64,000 nucleotides of DNA, from positions 1 through 64,000 of the forward strand of contig NZ_LPWE01000001.1 of NCBI RefSeq assembly GCF_001723355.1. Reading direction: 5' to 3'. The number at the start of each line of letters is the position of its first letter. The first letter of the stretch is position 1. Below the pieces are notes generated by a model. It ran no database searches and had not been told where the DNA came from. It saw only the letters and a program-made list of their open reading frames with translations. The translations under genes and the position numbers were made by a program. Shown here piece after piece: positions 34,332 to 43,387 of this stretch. Origin of the DNA: Methyloceanibacter stevinii. Lineage in GTDB: Bacteria; Pseudomonadota; Alphaproteobacteria; Rhizobiales; Methyloligellaceae.

Positions 34332-35630
34332 TCAATCCGGCAGGTTGAGCCTGATGCCGACGGATCGGCGGTGAGCGTCGAGCCCCTCGGCCCGGGCAAG
34401 CGTCATGGCCGCGGGCCCAAGTTTCTTGAGACTCTCGGCGTCGAGCTTGAGCAGCGACGTGCGCTTCATGAAATCGAGCACACCGAGGCCCGATGCAAAA
34501 CGGGCGCTGCGCGCGGTCGGCAGGACGTGGTTGGTGCCGGCCACGTAATCGCCGATGACCTCGGGCGTGTAGCGGCCGACGAAGATCGCCCCGGCGTGCC
34601 GGATTTCCTCCGCCAGCGCGTCCGCGTTCTCCGTGGCGATTTCCAGATGCTCCGGGGCAAGCCGGTCGGACAGCGCCGGGGCCTCGGCGAGGCTTCCGAC
34701 CAGGATCACCGCGCCGAACTCGTCCCAGCTCGCCCGCGCCGTCTGCGCACGCGGCAGCGTCTTCAGTTGCGTCTCCACCGCCGCAACGACGTCCTCGGCA
34801 AAACCCGCATCGTCGGTGATAAGAATGGATTGCGCCGCAGCATCGTGTTCGGCCTGGGCCAACAGATCGCTGGCGATCCAGGCTGGATCGTTTTCCTTGT
34901 CGGCGATAACGACGACCTCGGACGGACCCGCGACCATATCGATGCCGACCTGGCCGAAGACCTGCCGCTTGGCCGCGGCGACATAGGCATTGCCGGGGCC
35001 GACGATGGTCGACACGGGGCGGATCGTTTCGGTGCCGAAGGCGAGCGCGGCAATGGCCTGGGCGCCGCCGACCCGGTAGATCTCGTCAACGCCCGCGAGC
35101 GCGGCCGCCACAAGCACCAGGGGATTGAGCTCCCCGCGCGGCGACGGGACCACCATGACCAGGCGCTCCACGCCCGCGACCTTGGCAGGCACGGCGTTCA
35201 TCAGGACCGAACTCGGATAGCTGGCGGTGCCGCCCGGCACGTAAAGACCGGCCGAGGAGACCGCCGACCAGCGCTGGCCGAGTTCCACGCCCGTGGCGTC
35301 GATATAGCTTTCGCTCGCCGGGAGCTGCCGGCTGTGGTGCGCGAGGATGCGCTCATGGGCGAGTTTCAGCGCCTCGACCGTGTCCTCTTCGACTGAGGCG
35401 AGAGCGCCTGCGATATCGGCTTCCGTCACGGCGAGGCCGGCCTCACGAAGATCCCAGCTGATCGAATTTCTGCGTGAAATCGATGAGACCTCGTCGCCGC
35501 GCGCGCGCACATCGGCGATGATCTTGGCGACGGCGTCGTTCACGTCCGTCGAGGACTCGCGCTTCATGCCGAGCAGTTCCTCGAAGCGGGCCGCGAAGCC
35601 GTCCTCACGGGTATCCAGCATCTGAACCAT
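34332..35630 (-). CDS. hisD: Histidinol dehydrogenase
   Basis: HisD performs the last two oxidations of histidine synthesis, L-histidinol to L-histidine, with NAD and Zn. The 432-residue enzyme shows '[30 protein letters not shown]' and '[17 protein letters not shown]', with 'LAPEHLEI' and '[23 protein letters not shown]' near the C-terminus. It starts six bases downstream of the DUF2948 stop. The remaining his genes in this window (hisG, hisZ) lie 30 kb away. Confidence 0.97.
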   Translation of the reverse strand: MVQMLDTREDGFAARFEELLGMKRESSTDVNDAVAKIIADVRARGDEVSSISRRNSISWDLREAGLAVTEADIAGALASVEEDTVEALKLAHERILAHHSRQLPASESYIDATGVELGQRWSAVSSAGLYVPGGTASYPSSVLMNAVPAKVAGVERLVMVVPSPRGELNPLVLVAAALAGVDEIYRVGGAQAIAALAFGTETIRPVSTIVGPGNAYVAAAKRQVFGQVGIDMVAGPSEVVVIADKENDPAWIASDLLAQAEHDAAAQSILITDDAGFAEDVVAAVETQLKTLPRAQTARASWDEFGAVILVGSLAEAPALSDRLAPEHLEIATENADALAEEIRHAGAIFVGRYTPEVIGDYVAGTNHVLPTARSARFASGLGVLDFMKRTSLLKLDAESLKKLGPAAMTLARAEGLDAHRRSVGIRLNLPD

Positions 35631-35636
35631 AAGACC

Positions 35637-36197
35637 TCAAACGCCCGCGGCTTTGGAGCCGTTTGACTCTGTCTCGGCGGACATCGTGGCGTCGCCTTGA
35701 GAATCGACTTGGGGATCGACCTGCGGGTCGGCTTCCGGTGCGCCTTGGGCGTCGCCCTCGCTCGGGTGTTTCGGCTTGCTGCGGGTCCGCCAGGCGGGAC
35801 CCAGATCGCGCATCTCCGCCTCGATGCACTCGACATCGAGTTGCACGGTCACGTCGCCCGCGAAATACAGCACGACCCTGCCGCCGGGTGCCTCGCCCTC
35901 TTCGAAGGCGATAGCGAGCAGAGACAGGACGCGGTCCTTGTTCTGCGGGGCGAGAGCCTTGTGGCGGGCGCCGAGCACCCGGTCGAAGCGCAGCGCCGTG
36001 CGCAACCGGCGAAAACGCTCTCCATCGGCATCGGTGGCGCCGGCGCTCTGCCAATCGAACCGGTTCAGGACCGCCGCGAACCGCTTCTGGGACGGCAAAT
36101 AGGTCATGTCGCCGACCCGCACGACCGCGTCCTGGAGTTGCGAGGACACGACCTGCAGGTCCTCCGCGTCGAGAGCGAGCAGCTTAAGCGTCGTCAT
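35637..36197 (-). CDS. DUF2948 family protein
   Basis: The 186-residue protein begins 'MTTLKLLALDAEDLQVVSSQLQDAVVRVGDMTYLP' and has 'RFAAVLNRFDW', the signature of DUF2948, an alphaproteobacterial family found between murA and hisD. The C-terminal 40 residues are low-complexity and rich in Pro, Asp and Gln ('PQVDPQVDSQGD'), longer than usual. Function is unknown. Confidence 0.88.
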   Translation of the reverse strand: MTTLKLLALDAEDLQVVSSQLQDAVVRVGDMTYLPSQKRFAAVLNRFDWQSAGATDADGERFRRLRTALRFDRVLGARHKALAPQNKDRVLSLLAIAFEEGEAPGGRVVLYFAGDVTVQLDVECIEAEMRDLGPAWRTRSKPKHPSEGDAQGAPEADPQVDPQVDSQGDATMSAETESNGSKAAGV

Positions 36198-36283
36198 AAG
36201 AAGAAATCACCGGTAAGAGCATAACTGACCTGGACCTACCACGCTTTAGGTCTGCTTCGGAAGACATTCCGAAAATCAGGCGC

Positions 36284-37570
36284 CTAGCCGGCGATCCGGT
36301 CGATCTGAGCGCCACACTTGCGCAATTTCTCTTCGAGGCGGTCGAACCCGCGGTCCAGATGGTAGACGCGGCCAATGGTGGTCTCTCCTTGCGCGGCGAG
36401 CCCCGCAATGATGAGCGAGACCGACGCACGCAGGTCGGTGGCCATGACGGGTGCGCCGCGGAGCCCGGACACACCGTGGACCAGCGCGGTGTCGCCGCGC
36501 AGATCGATGCGCGCCCCGAGCCGGGCCAACTCCTGCACATGCATGAAGCGGTTCTCGAAAATGGTCTCGCGCACTTCCGAAACGCCTTTCGCCGTGCACA
36601 TCAGCGCCATCAGCTGGGCCTGGAGATCGGTCGGGAACCCCGGGAACGGCTGCGTCTCCACGGACACGGCTTCGAGACTGCCCGTTCGCGAGACGCGCAA
36701 GCCCCCCTCCTCTTCGTAAACCTCGACGCCCGTCGAGCGCAGCGCCACGAGCGCCTCCTGGAGCAGTTCGGCGCGGGCGCCTTCCAGAAAGATGTCGCCG
36801 CCGGTGATCGCCGCAGCCATGGCATAGGTGCCGGTCTCGATCCGATCCGGCAAAACGCGATGCGCGGCCCCGTGCAGCGAGGGCACGCCCTGGATCTGTA
36901 GGGTGGACGTACCGATGCCCTCGATCTTGGCGCCCATTGCGACGAGGCAGGCGGCAAGATCGCCGACCTCGGGTTCGCGGGCGGCGTTCACGATTTCCGT
37001 GTCGCCCTCGGCCAGAACCGCCGCCATCAGGGCGTTGTGGGTCGCGCCCACGGACACCTTCTCAAGGTGGATGCGGGCGCCTTTGAGGGCCCTTGGGCGC
37101 TTGGCGATCACATAACCGGCGTCCAACTCGATGTCGGCGCCGAGCGCCTCGAGCGCCACAAGATGAAGGTCGACGGGCCGCGTGCCGATGGCGCAGCCGC
37201 CGGGCAGAGAGACCTTGGCCTCACCGCAACGCGCCAGAATCGGCGCCAGCACCCAGAAGCTGGCGCGCATGCGCGCGACCATCTCGTAGGGCGCCGTGGT
37301 GTCGACGATCTCGGCAGCGGTCAACTTGTAGGTCTGCCCGTCGTTGGAGTCCTGACCGGCCCGTTTGCCGGCGATGGTCACGTCCACGCCGTGATTGCCG
37401 AGAATGCGCGCGAGCAGCGCCACGTCCGCGAGGCGCGGCATGCCGTGGAGCGTCAAAGTCTCGTCGGTGAGAAGGCTCGCAATCATCAGCGGCAGCGCGG
37501 CGTTCTTGGCACCACTGATCCGAATGGTGCCCGTGAGCCGTTCGCCGCCCACAATGCGGATACGATCCAT
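36284..37570 (-). CDS. murA: UDP-N-acetylglucosamine 1-carboxyvinyltransferase
   Basis: MurA catalyses the first committed step of peptidoglycan synthesis, adding enolpyruvate from PEP to UDP-GlcNAc in the cytosol. The 428-residue protein has '[12 protein letters not shown]' at the N-terminus and the catalytic Cys in '[16 protein letters not shown]' (Cys126), so it should be fosfomycin-sensitive. It heads the murA-DUF2948-hisD-UPF0262 block; an 86-base gap precedes DUF2948. Confidence 0.97.
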   Translation of the reverse strand: MDRIRIVGGERLTGTIRISGAKNAALPLMIASLLTDETLTLHGMPRLADVALLARILGNHGVDVTIAGKRAGQDSNDGQTYKLTAAEIVDTTAPYEMVARMRASFWVLAPILARCGEAKVSLPGGCAIGTRPVDLHLVALEALGADIELDAGYVIAKRPRALKGARIHLEKVSVGATHNALMAAVLAEGDTEIVNAAREPEVGDLAACLVAMGAKIEGIGTSTLQIQGVPSLHGAAHRVLPDRIETGTYAMAAAITGGDIFLEGARAELLQEALVALRSTGVEVYEEEGGLRVSRTGSLEAVSVETQPFPGFPTDLQAQLMALMCTAKGVSEVRETIFENRFMHVQELARLGARIDLRGDTALVHGVSGLRGAPVMATDLRASVSLIIAGLAAQGETTIGRVYHLDRGFDRLEEKLRKCGAQIDRIAG

Positions 37571-37671
37571 AACGCGCTACTCCCTCTGAAGCGCCTTTGT
37601 CCGACGCGCCCCGTTTCCCCTGTTCCGCCGCGATCGGCAATGCGGCAAGCGGCCAGTCTAACCTTTCCGCG

Positions 37672-37839
37672 TCATCCCTGTCCCCCTTCATCGGGGGCCC
37701 TCGAGCCTTTGCGCTTGGCGCGGGCGTTCTCCTTGCGTTTCAACAAGTTGGACCGCAGCGCCTGGGCCAGGCGTTCCTGCTTTGCATCCTGCGCCGGTAT
37801 AGGCGCCGATTTCGGTGTGCGCTTGTCATCTTCGGCCAT
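37672..37839 (-). CDS. Small basic protein, unknown
   Basis: From ATG 37839 this gives 55 residues: 'MAEDDKRTPKSAPIPAQDAKQERLAQALRSNLLKRKENARAKRKG' and an acidic end. The central 'LAQALRSNLLKRKENARAKR' is an amphipathic basic helix that recurs in small alphaproteobacterial proteins encoded upstream of murA. Function is unknown. A longer frame to 37920 exists but starts inside non-conserved sequence. Confidence 0.65.
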   Translation of the reverse strand: MAEDDKRTPKSAPIPAQDAKQERLAQALRSNLLKRKENARAKRKGSRAPDEGGQG

Positions 37840-38101
37840 TCCGCCACCCCTGTCGGGCTCCCTCAAGCCCGCGCCTTTTACCCTATCGGCCTGCCGCCCG
37901 TAAGAGGCCGCGAGCGGCATGCGGAATCCTTGCGTCGCAAAGCCTGCTATGGCAGTTTGCGCGCCGCACCGGGAGGGGGCACCCCCATCGATTCCCTACT
38001 AGGGGTATCTCAGGTCAGCCCGCCCGTCGCGGACCCACCGACCACCAACGGAGCCTCGCGATCGCACGACAGATCGCGCCGCACCGTCAGGTCAACGGAA
38101 C

Positions 38102-38176
38102 GCCGCCGTAGCTCAGTGGTAGAGCGCGTCATTGGTAATGACGAGGTCGACAGTTCGATCCTGTCCGGCGGCACCA
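38102..38176 (+). tRNA. tRNA-Thr (anticodon GGT)
   Basis: The 75 bases fold into a full cloverleaf: acceptor GCCGCCG/CGGCGGC, D arm GCTC..GAGC, anticodon arm CGTCA-TTGGTAA-TGACG (anticodon GGT), variable loop AGGTC, T arm GACAG-TTCGATC-CTGTC, and an encoded A-CCA end. All stems pair perfectly. Confidence 0.97.
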
Positions 38177-38284
38177 GATTCTCAACCACGCCCGGATCGC
38201 CTGGCATGTTGTTGCGCCATCCCTTCACGGCCCGCCGCTGATCCTTGAGTGCCCGACTCCGACCTGCCGCATAGGCGACTCTAC

Positions 38285-38305
38285 CCGCGCAAAAATTTTG
38301 CGCGG
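38285..38305. repeat. 21-bp perfect palindrome
   Basis: CCGCGCAAAA and TTTTGCGCGG flank one central A. It lies about 110 bases beyond tRNA-Thr and 120 bases ahead of a small exported protein gene. It may act as a terminator for the tRNA transcript or as an operator; the T run within the stem makes the terminator role uncertain. Confidence 0.5.
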
Positions 38306-38598
38306 CTGCCGCAGTTTGAGCGGGAAAAAGTCTGCCCCTGCCGCCGCCCAGCCGCGAATTCGTCGGCAAGGCCAATTACCGATTCATGCGTCCGGTTACC
38401 GGCGTTTCGCCCCGGAGCAGATCCATGAAGACCTTCGCTGCGTTCGCTGCCGCGCCCGGCATCGCCGCAGTGTCCCTGGCCGCCCGCGCGCAGGAGAGCT
38501 GCGCTCACGGCGTTCGTCGGGATGAGGACGATCAGGACTGCGCTCCCGAGGCATCTGATGAGACCGTTTCGGCGGCTCTATCTGGAGAACAACAAGCG

Positions 38599-38850
38599 AT
38601 GAAAAGATATGCTCTGATTGCGGTCGGCCTGCTGGTTCTGGTGGGTGGTCCGGCGTTCGCTCAGGACGAGGCGTTCTACGTGGCCCAGGATACCGCCACG
38701 AAGAAGTGCAAGATCGTCCAGAAGAAGCCGAACGGTGCCACCCTCGTCATGATCGGCGCTACGTCCTATCCGACCAAGGAAGACGCCCGGACCGCCAAGC
38801 GAGCCGCCGAGGCGTGCCCGAAGGGCAAGAAAGAGACTTCCGGCAGCTAG
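38599..38850 (+). CDS. Small exported protein, unknown
   Basis: From ATG 38599 this gives 83 residues: signal peptide 'MKRYALIAVGLLVLVGGPAFAQ', then a 60-residue mature part with 'YVAQDTATKKCKIVQKKPNG' and 'SYPTKEDARTAKRAAEACPKG'. The two Cys may pair. Small Rhizobiales proteins with the 'K.C.IV..KP.G' pattern are common but uncharacterised. The frame stays open upstream to 38425, where a second signal-peptide-like start occurs (see findings). Confidence 0.6.
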   Translation: MKRYALIAVGLLVLVGGPAFAQDEAFYVAQDTATKKCKIVQKKPNGATLVMIGATSYPTKEDARTAKRAAEACPKGKKETSGS

Positions 38851-38964
38851 ACCTCTGGCGATTGCCACAGAGAGTCCGACGGGGCTCCCGGAGCGCTGAG
38901 CACCGGGGGCCTCGATTCATTTTGGGTAGGCGCCAATGTGCGCAGCCCTAGAGCCGGCCGAGCA

Positions 38965-39273
38965 TTACCAGCCGCGGATGGCCTCACGGCGCAGCTGACG
39001 CCGGGCGACGCCGCGCGCATACGGATAGCGCGGATAGGCGTAGCCGTAGCGGCCATAGCCGTAACCTGCGTAGCCATAGCCCGCGTAGCCACGTCCACGA
39101 ACGTAGCCGCCGCAGGTGCGGTAGGTGACGCAGCAGCAGCAACACGCGGTCGCATATCCGTAACCGGAATAGCGGCCGCCGGCGGAAGCTGGGGACGACG
39201 AGACCATCACCAACGCGAACGCCATGATCGATGCGCAAATGGCCGAAACGCCAACTGTCAGTTTTCGGGTCAT
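38965..39273 (-). CDS. Gly/Tyr-rich exported protein with a Cys5 run
   Basis: The 102-residue product (ATG 39273) has a signal peptide ending 'SSSPASAGG', then 'YATACCCCCVTYRTCGGY' with five consecutive Cys, then repeated GYxGYGYAGYGYGRYGY and an Arg-rich end. It probably is exported and could bind metal or form mixed disulfides, but no function is known. The composition is far from its neighbours. Confidence 0.55.
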   Translation of the reverse strand: MTRKLTVGVSAICASIMAFALVMVSSSPASAGGRYSGYGYATACCCCCVTYRTCGGYVRGRGYAGYGYAGYGYGRYGYAYPRYPYARGVARRQLRREAIRGW

Positions 39274-39462
39274 ATCTCTCTCCCTTGAACACCGGGAACT
39301 ACAGCATGCGGACAAAAATCCAAGCCAGACCAAAGCGCTGTTATCCTTAACTCAGTCGCCGTCGATCCCGCTGCGGAGACGCTGTCGCCAATGCAAAAGG
39401 CAGATCGCTTCGCGCCGATGTGTTAGGCTTAACGACGGCTAGGACAGGGAGGAAACCGGGCC

Positions 39463-39794
39463 ATGAAAACAATCACAGCACTTGCGATCTTCTGCTTTGT
39501 CGCGTTTGCCGCGACGATGACGTTCGACAGCGGCCCGCCGATGCACGGCCCCACGTGGCCAGGGGCGTCACCAACGGCGTCAATGCTGCAACGCGGGGTG
39601 TCTACCGCGGCGCGCGCGGGGTAGGCCGCGGCGTGTATAACGGCGCCCGCTGGGGCACACGCGCTCTTTGGGTCGGCGCCGGTGTCGGCGCGGGCCACGC
39701 CGCTTTGACGCGGAACTGCGAGTATTACCGGAAGCGGTACCAGGAAACGCGCGCCGCCAAGTGGCGCAACAAATACAACGCCTGCATTCGCTAG
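39463..39794 (+). CDS. Small exported protein (one frameshift)
   Basis: The start at ATG 39463 is supported by GGGAGG upstream and a signal peptide 'MKTITALAIFCFVAFAATMT'. After 'FDSGPPMHGP' the frame closes soon, while another frame continues as 'HVARGVTNGVNAATRGVYRGARGVGRGVYNGARWGTRAL' and 'NCEYYRKRYQETRAAKWRNKYNACIR' to 39794. Restoring one C in the CCCC run near 39551 joins them into 110 residues. The Arg/Gly-repeat middle and the two-Cys C-terminus are unusual. No family is recognised. Confidence 0.55.
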
Positions 39795-39801
39795 TATCGG
39801 G

Positions 39802-39824
39802 CGCGCCCCGCCAAGCGGGGCGCG
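39802..39824 (+). terminator. Strong hairpin after the 39463 gene
   Basis: A perfect 10-bp GC stem (CGCGCCCCGC at 39802-39811 and its complement at 39815-39824, loop CAA) follows the stop at 39794 by seven bases. No T-tract follows, so it may be a stabilising hairpin or a weak terminator. Confidence 0.4.
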
Positions 39825-39849
39825 ACCCTCAAATTCGGGAGGCCAAACG

Positions 39850-40251
39850 ATGCACATGGACAGGCCCGTCTTTGTGTTCGGTTCCAACATTGCCGGACAC
39901 CATAGTGATGGCGACGCCCTAGTCGCGCTTCGTACCCGTGGCGCGGTCTACGGCCAGGGATGCGGGCCGCAAGGGAACGCCTATGCGATCCCCACACGGA
40001 GCGGAACCGGCAGGCCACGGGCGCGCCAGGACATCGCCGAGAGCGTGAACGAGTTTCTCCGCTTCACGCGGATGCGCCCCTGGGCCTTGTTCGACGTCGC
40101 ACCGATCGGCTGCCGTCTCGCGGGCTACAGCGCGGAAGACATCGCTCCGATGTTCGCGGCTGCGCCGCACAACGTGTCGCTGCCGACAGCTTTTGAGCAG
40201 ATCCTGGCGCGCAAGGGTTTCGACACGACGCAAGGAGGAGAAGCCACGTGA
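39850..40251 (+). CDS. A1S_2505-like (macro-like) protein
   Basis: The 133-residue protein starts 'RPVFVFGSNIAGHHSDGDALVAL' and has 'GAVYGQGCGPQGNAYAIPTRSG' and 'VAPIGCRLAGYSAEDIAPMF..APHNVSLP'. This pattern belongs to the family typified by Acinetobacter A1S_2505, found in phages and bacteria and distantly like the macro domain that binds ADP-ribose. Role is not established. GGAGG lies eight bases ahead of ATG 39850. Its stop overlaps the GTG of the next small gene by four bases. Confidence 0.7.
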   Translation: MHMDRPVFVFGSNIAGHHSDGDALVALRTRGAVYGQGCGPQGNAYAIPTRSGTGRPRARQDIAESVNEFLRFTRMRPWALFDVAPIGCRLAGYSAEDIAPMFAAAPHNVSLPTAFEQILARKGFDTTQGGEAT

Positions 40252-40478
40252 TAAAACTAATCCGTCTACCGACGATCATCGCAATCGTCCTATGCGGCGC
40301 GGTGGGTCTCTCCGGAGATCCCGCCATCGCGAAGAAGTATTCGGACGAGAAGGCCAGCGTCCAAAAGAAGACGAAGAAGAAGAGCAACGCCGCCAAGGAT
40401 TGCAAGAAAGGGCCCGTGCCGCCCTTCATGCGCAATCCGCGCTTCATGAACCGCGGATTCCTCAAGAACAGGTGCTGA
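40248..40478 (+). CDS. Small basic exported protein
   Basis: This 76-residue protein uses GTG 40248, overlapping the previous stop by four bases. It has a hydrophobic signal ('LPTIIAIVLCGAVGLSGDPAIA') and a Lys-rich mature part 'VQKKTKKKSNAAKDCKKGPVPPFMRNPRFMNRGF..NRC' with two Cys. No family is recognised. The four-base overlap suggests translational coupling with the macro-like gene. Confidence 0.5.
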   Translation: MIKLIRLPTIIAIVLCGAVGLSGDPAIAKKYSDEKASVQKKTKKKSNAAKDCKKGPVPPFMRNPRFMNRGFLKNRC

Positions 40479-40783
40479 GGCCGGCGTGCAGGGCACGCGA
40501 TCGCGCTTGAGACGGGCTAATCGGCTTTGGCGGGGGTTGATAGCCTCGCACGCCATAAGACCTGTGCCGCCGAGATTAAATCTTCGCAACATCGCCACCT
40601 CTCCCGCAGTGTGGAAAGGGCGGCGCCGAGGCTAACGCCTTGATAAGTCATACTTAACCATAGAGGCCGGATCCCCGCCTCCAGCCCTGCCGTCCGTGCG
40701 ATCCTGGGCCAATCCTATTGAAAGTTCGGTGACAATCCCAATGTCTTGAAACACGGGGGACGTGAATCGCGGAGGTAGCGACA
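40479..40783. other. Intergenic region, no gene seen
   Basis: About 305 bases between two small plus-strand genes. I see no coding frame with family character, no tRNA and no strong hairpin. Just before the next gene there is a GGAGGT ribosome site (40771-40776). A promoter for the gene at 40784 should be here. Confidence 0.4.
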
Positions 40784-41002
40784 ATGGTAAGCGATAAGTC
40801 CCAATACCGAGGCTATGAAATCCGGCTTCGTCAGGAATGGTCCAACTGGTGCGCGAACATCATCCCTACACGGGACGATCTTCCGATGCTGGCCATGTCC
40901 CCCTTGCGGACGCTTTCGTCCACGCCCGAGGAGGCATTAGCGGCAGCCAGACAGAACGTCGACGAGTATCTCGGCATCGAGCCCGAGCAACGGGTTGCTT
41001 AG
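40784..41002 (+). CDS. Small cytosolic protein, unknown
   Basis: This encodes 72 residues from ATG 40784 with a good GGAGGT seven bases upstream. 'SQYRGYEIRLRQEWSNWCANIIPTRDDLPML' and 'TPEEALAAARQNVDEYL' suggest a short beta-hairpin followed by a helix, a layout found in many small Rhizobiales proteins of unknown role. No signal peptide. Confidence 0.6.
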   Translation: MVSDKSQYRGYEIRLRQEWSNWCANIIPTRDDLPMLAMSPLRTLSSTPEEALAAARQNVDEYLGIEPEQRVA

Positions 41003-41043
41003 GTCACGATTTGTATGACCGCTGGGCGCGGGCGTCTCACACC

Positions 41044-41840
41044 TTACTTGGTGAGGAGCGCATACGCTGCGTAGCACAGAGTGATCGCGAGCAGCGGCCG
41101 GAGCAGCCAGTCCGGTGCGACACCTGCGAGGCGCGTGCCGAGCAAGATGCCTGGGATCGACCCGACCAGCAGCGCTCCCAAAATCCCGAAATCCACATGG
41201 CCCAGTCCTAGGTGGCCTGCGCCGGCTACCAGCGTCAGCGGCACCGCATGAGCGATGTCCGATCCGACGATGCGCTTGGCCGGAAGGGCCGGGAACAGCA
41301 GCGCCAGCACGACCACGCCGATGGCGCCGGCGCCGACCGAGGTGAGCGTGACCAGCAGTCCGAGAGCGGCGCCGAACAGCACCGTAAGAGCGGCGTGCTG
41401 GGGCGGGCCTTCCGGGTCTTTGCCGTTCGCATGCGACTTCATCATGATCGGATAGAGCACAATCGCCACCGCGCTGACGGGAAGCGCGAAGGCAAGGCCG
41501 TAGCGGATCCACCCCGCCATGGCTTCCGTGTCCAACGGCACATAGGCAATGATGGCCAACAGTATGATCGACGCCGGCAGCGAGCCCATCGCAAGCCGCA
41601 GCACGATCGGCCAGTCGACATTCTCCTGCACATGGTGCCGCCAGCCGCCGACCGTTTTGGTCACCGACGCATAGAGGAGGTCCGTACCCACCGCGACGGA
41701 GGCGGAACGCCGAAACTCGAAATAAGCAGCGGCGTCATCAATGCGCCGCCGCCAACGCCTGTCAGTCCCACCAAGAAGCCGACGCCGAATCCGGCACCAG
41801 CGAGGGGCAGCAGGGCAATGACCCCGCTGAGATCAATCAT
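41044..41840 (-). CDS. TauE/SafE-family sulfite/organosulfonate permease (one frameshift)
   Basis: The family moves sulfite, sulfate or organosulfonates across the inner membrane. The start ATG at 41840 gives 'MIDLSGVIALLPLAGAGFGVGFLVGLTGVGGG' (first repeat) and 'TPLLISSFGVPP'. The frame then breaks near 41700 and resumes as 'SVAVGTDLLYASVTK', continuing through the second repeat ('GAALGLLVTLTSVGAGAIGVVVL') to the stop at 41044. Restoring one base gives 265 residues with seven or eight helices. It lies last in the sulfate-assimilation run, 61 bases after cysN, so a sulfur substrate is likely. Confidence 0.85.
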
Positions 41841-41901
41841 CTATGAGGGCCTCCCCCGACTTATCCAGCACGATCAGGACCGAGACGGATCCAACGGCTT
41901 T

Positions 41902-43386
41902 TTAGCGATCGGTCTCAATCAGCACCGGAACGCCGGCCGACCGTAACAGAATTGCCACCTCTTGGGCACGTCGATCATATTCGGCCCTGTCCTCCGGAGA
42001 ATCGCCAAGGTCCGCGCATAAGCCAGACAGCCGGGCTCGGTCAAGCACCAGTACGTTGTCCCCAACGGCCGCCGCACCAGTTTGTACCCATGTGATCACG
42101 CCGCCTGCGACGGTGGCGCCGTCCAGTGCGTTGACCAGGACGAAGTTGCCCGTCAGCGGAAGATCGCCGAAGAGGTCCAATGCCGTCGACCGGCCGAGGA
42201 GAACGCGGCAGTCGGCGATGTCGTTCATGCTACACGTATGGGCCTGCGTGGAAGAAAGCGTCTCGAAATCGATCAGTGTAGAGACGCTTACGGATGTGAC
42301 AGGCGTCAGATCCGTTGCCGTGCGCAGCAGGTAACCTGCCTCCGGATCGAACGGCTTCTCGGAGAGCCACACCAGCCGTGCCTCGATGACATCGGCGTTG
42401 GTAGGGCGCCGCTGCGTTTCCGTCAGCACGGCACCACGCGAAATGTCGAGATCGGTATCGAGCACGAGCGTGACCGCATCGCCGCTCGACGCGCTATCGA
42501 GATCGCCGTCCATGGTCGAGATGCGCTGCAAAGTCGCACCAAGGCCGCTGCGCGCATCCACGATGCGGTCGCCGACACGGATCGTGCCCGACGTCACCGT
42601 GCCCGCATAACCGCGAAAGTCGTTCGCTGCCCGCAACACCATCTGCACCGGCATCCGGAACGGCGCGTCTTCGGGTTCGGTCCTGGCTTCGACGCTCTCG
42701 AGATATTCCAGAAGCGTCGGCCCGTCGTACCACGGCATTTCTTCGGACCGGGCGACGACATTCGCGCCTGTCAGAGCCGCGACGGGAATCGAGGTGACGT
42801 CCGAAAAGCTGAAATTGCCCCCAAGCGAGCGGAAATCCTCTTCGATCGCGCGATAGCGTTCCTCGGACCAATCGATCTGATCCATCTTGTTGACGGCGAG
42901 AATGACCTTCTTGATGCCAACGAGATTGCAGATCGCCGCATGCCGCCGCGTCTGGCGCTTCACGCCGTGGCGCGCATCGACCAGCAGGATGGCGACATCC
43001 GCATGCGAGGCGCCGGTCGCCATGTTGCGGGTATATTGCTCGTGTCCCGGGGAGTCGATGATCACGAAGCGGCGGCGCTCGGTCTCGAAATAGCGCCAGG
43101 CGATGTCGATCGTGATTCCCTGCTCGCGTTCAGCCACGAGGCCGTCGAGCAGAAGCGAAAAGTCGATGCGTTCCCCGTTGACGGCACGGGCGTGCGAGGC
43201 ATGCATGATCTGCGCGCGCTGATCGTCGGTCACGCCGGCCGCATCCCACAAGAGACGGCCGATCAGGGTCGACTTGCCGTCGTCCACGGAGCCGCAGGTG
43301 AGGAGCCGCAACATGGCCTCGGACTTGTCGCCGGGCTGAAGGACCGGCTGCGCGGCTTCTGTTTCGGAGAGCGCTACCAAACTCAT
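41902..43386 (-). CDS. cysN: Sulfate adenylyltransferase GTPase subunit
   Basis: CysN is the GTPase subunit that drives synthesis of APS from ATP and sulfate by CysD. The 494-residue protein has the P-loop 'LTCGSVDDGKSTLIGRLLWD', 'DSPGHEQYTRNMATGAS' (G3) and 'NKMDQIDW' (G4). It ends after the EF-Tu-like domains with no APS-kinase (CysC) domain fused, unlike the NodQ type. It follows cysD by one base. Confidence 0.95.
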   Translation of the reverse strand: MSLVALSETEAAQPVLQPGDKSEAMLRLLTCGSVDDGKSTLIGRLLWDAAGVTDDQRAQIMHASHARAVNGERIDFSLLLDGLVAEREQGITIDIAWRYFETERRRFVIIDSPGHEQYTRNMATGASHADVAILLVDARHGVKRQTRRHAAICNLVGIKKVILAVNKMDQIDWSEERYRAIEEDFRSLGGNFSFSDVTSIPVAALTGANVVARSEEMPWYDGPTLLEYLESVEARTEPEDAPFRMPVQMVLRAANDFRGYAGTVTSGTIRVGDRIVDARSGLGATLQRISTMDGDLDSASSGDAVTLVLDTDLDISRGAVLTETQRRPTNADVIEARLVWLSEKPFDPEAGYLLRTATDLTPVTSVSVSTLIDFETLSSTQAHTCSMNDIADCRVLLGRSTALDLFGDLPLTGNFVLVNALDGATVAGGVITWVQTGAAAVGDNVLVLDRARLSGLCADLGDSPEDRAEYDRRAQEVAILLRSAGVPVLIETDR

Positions 43387-43387
43387 T

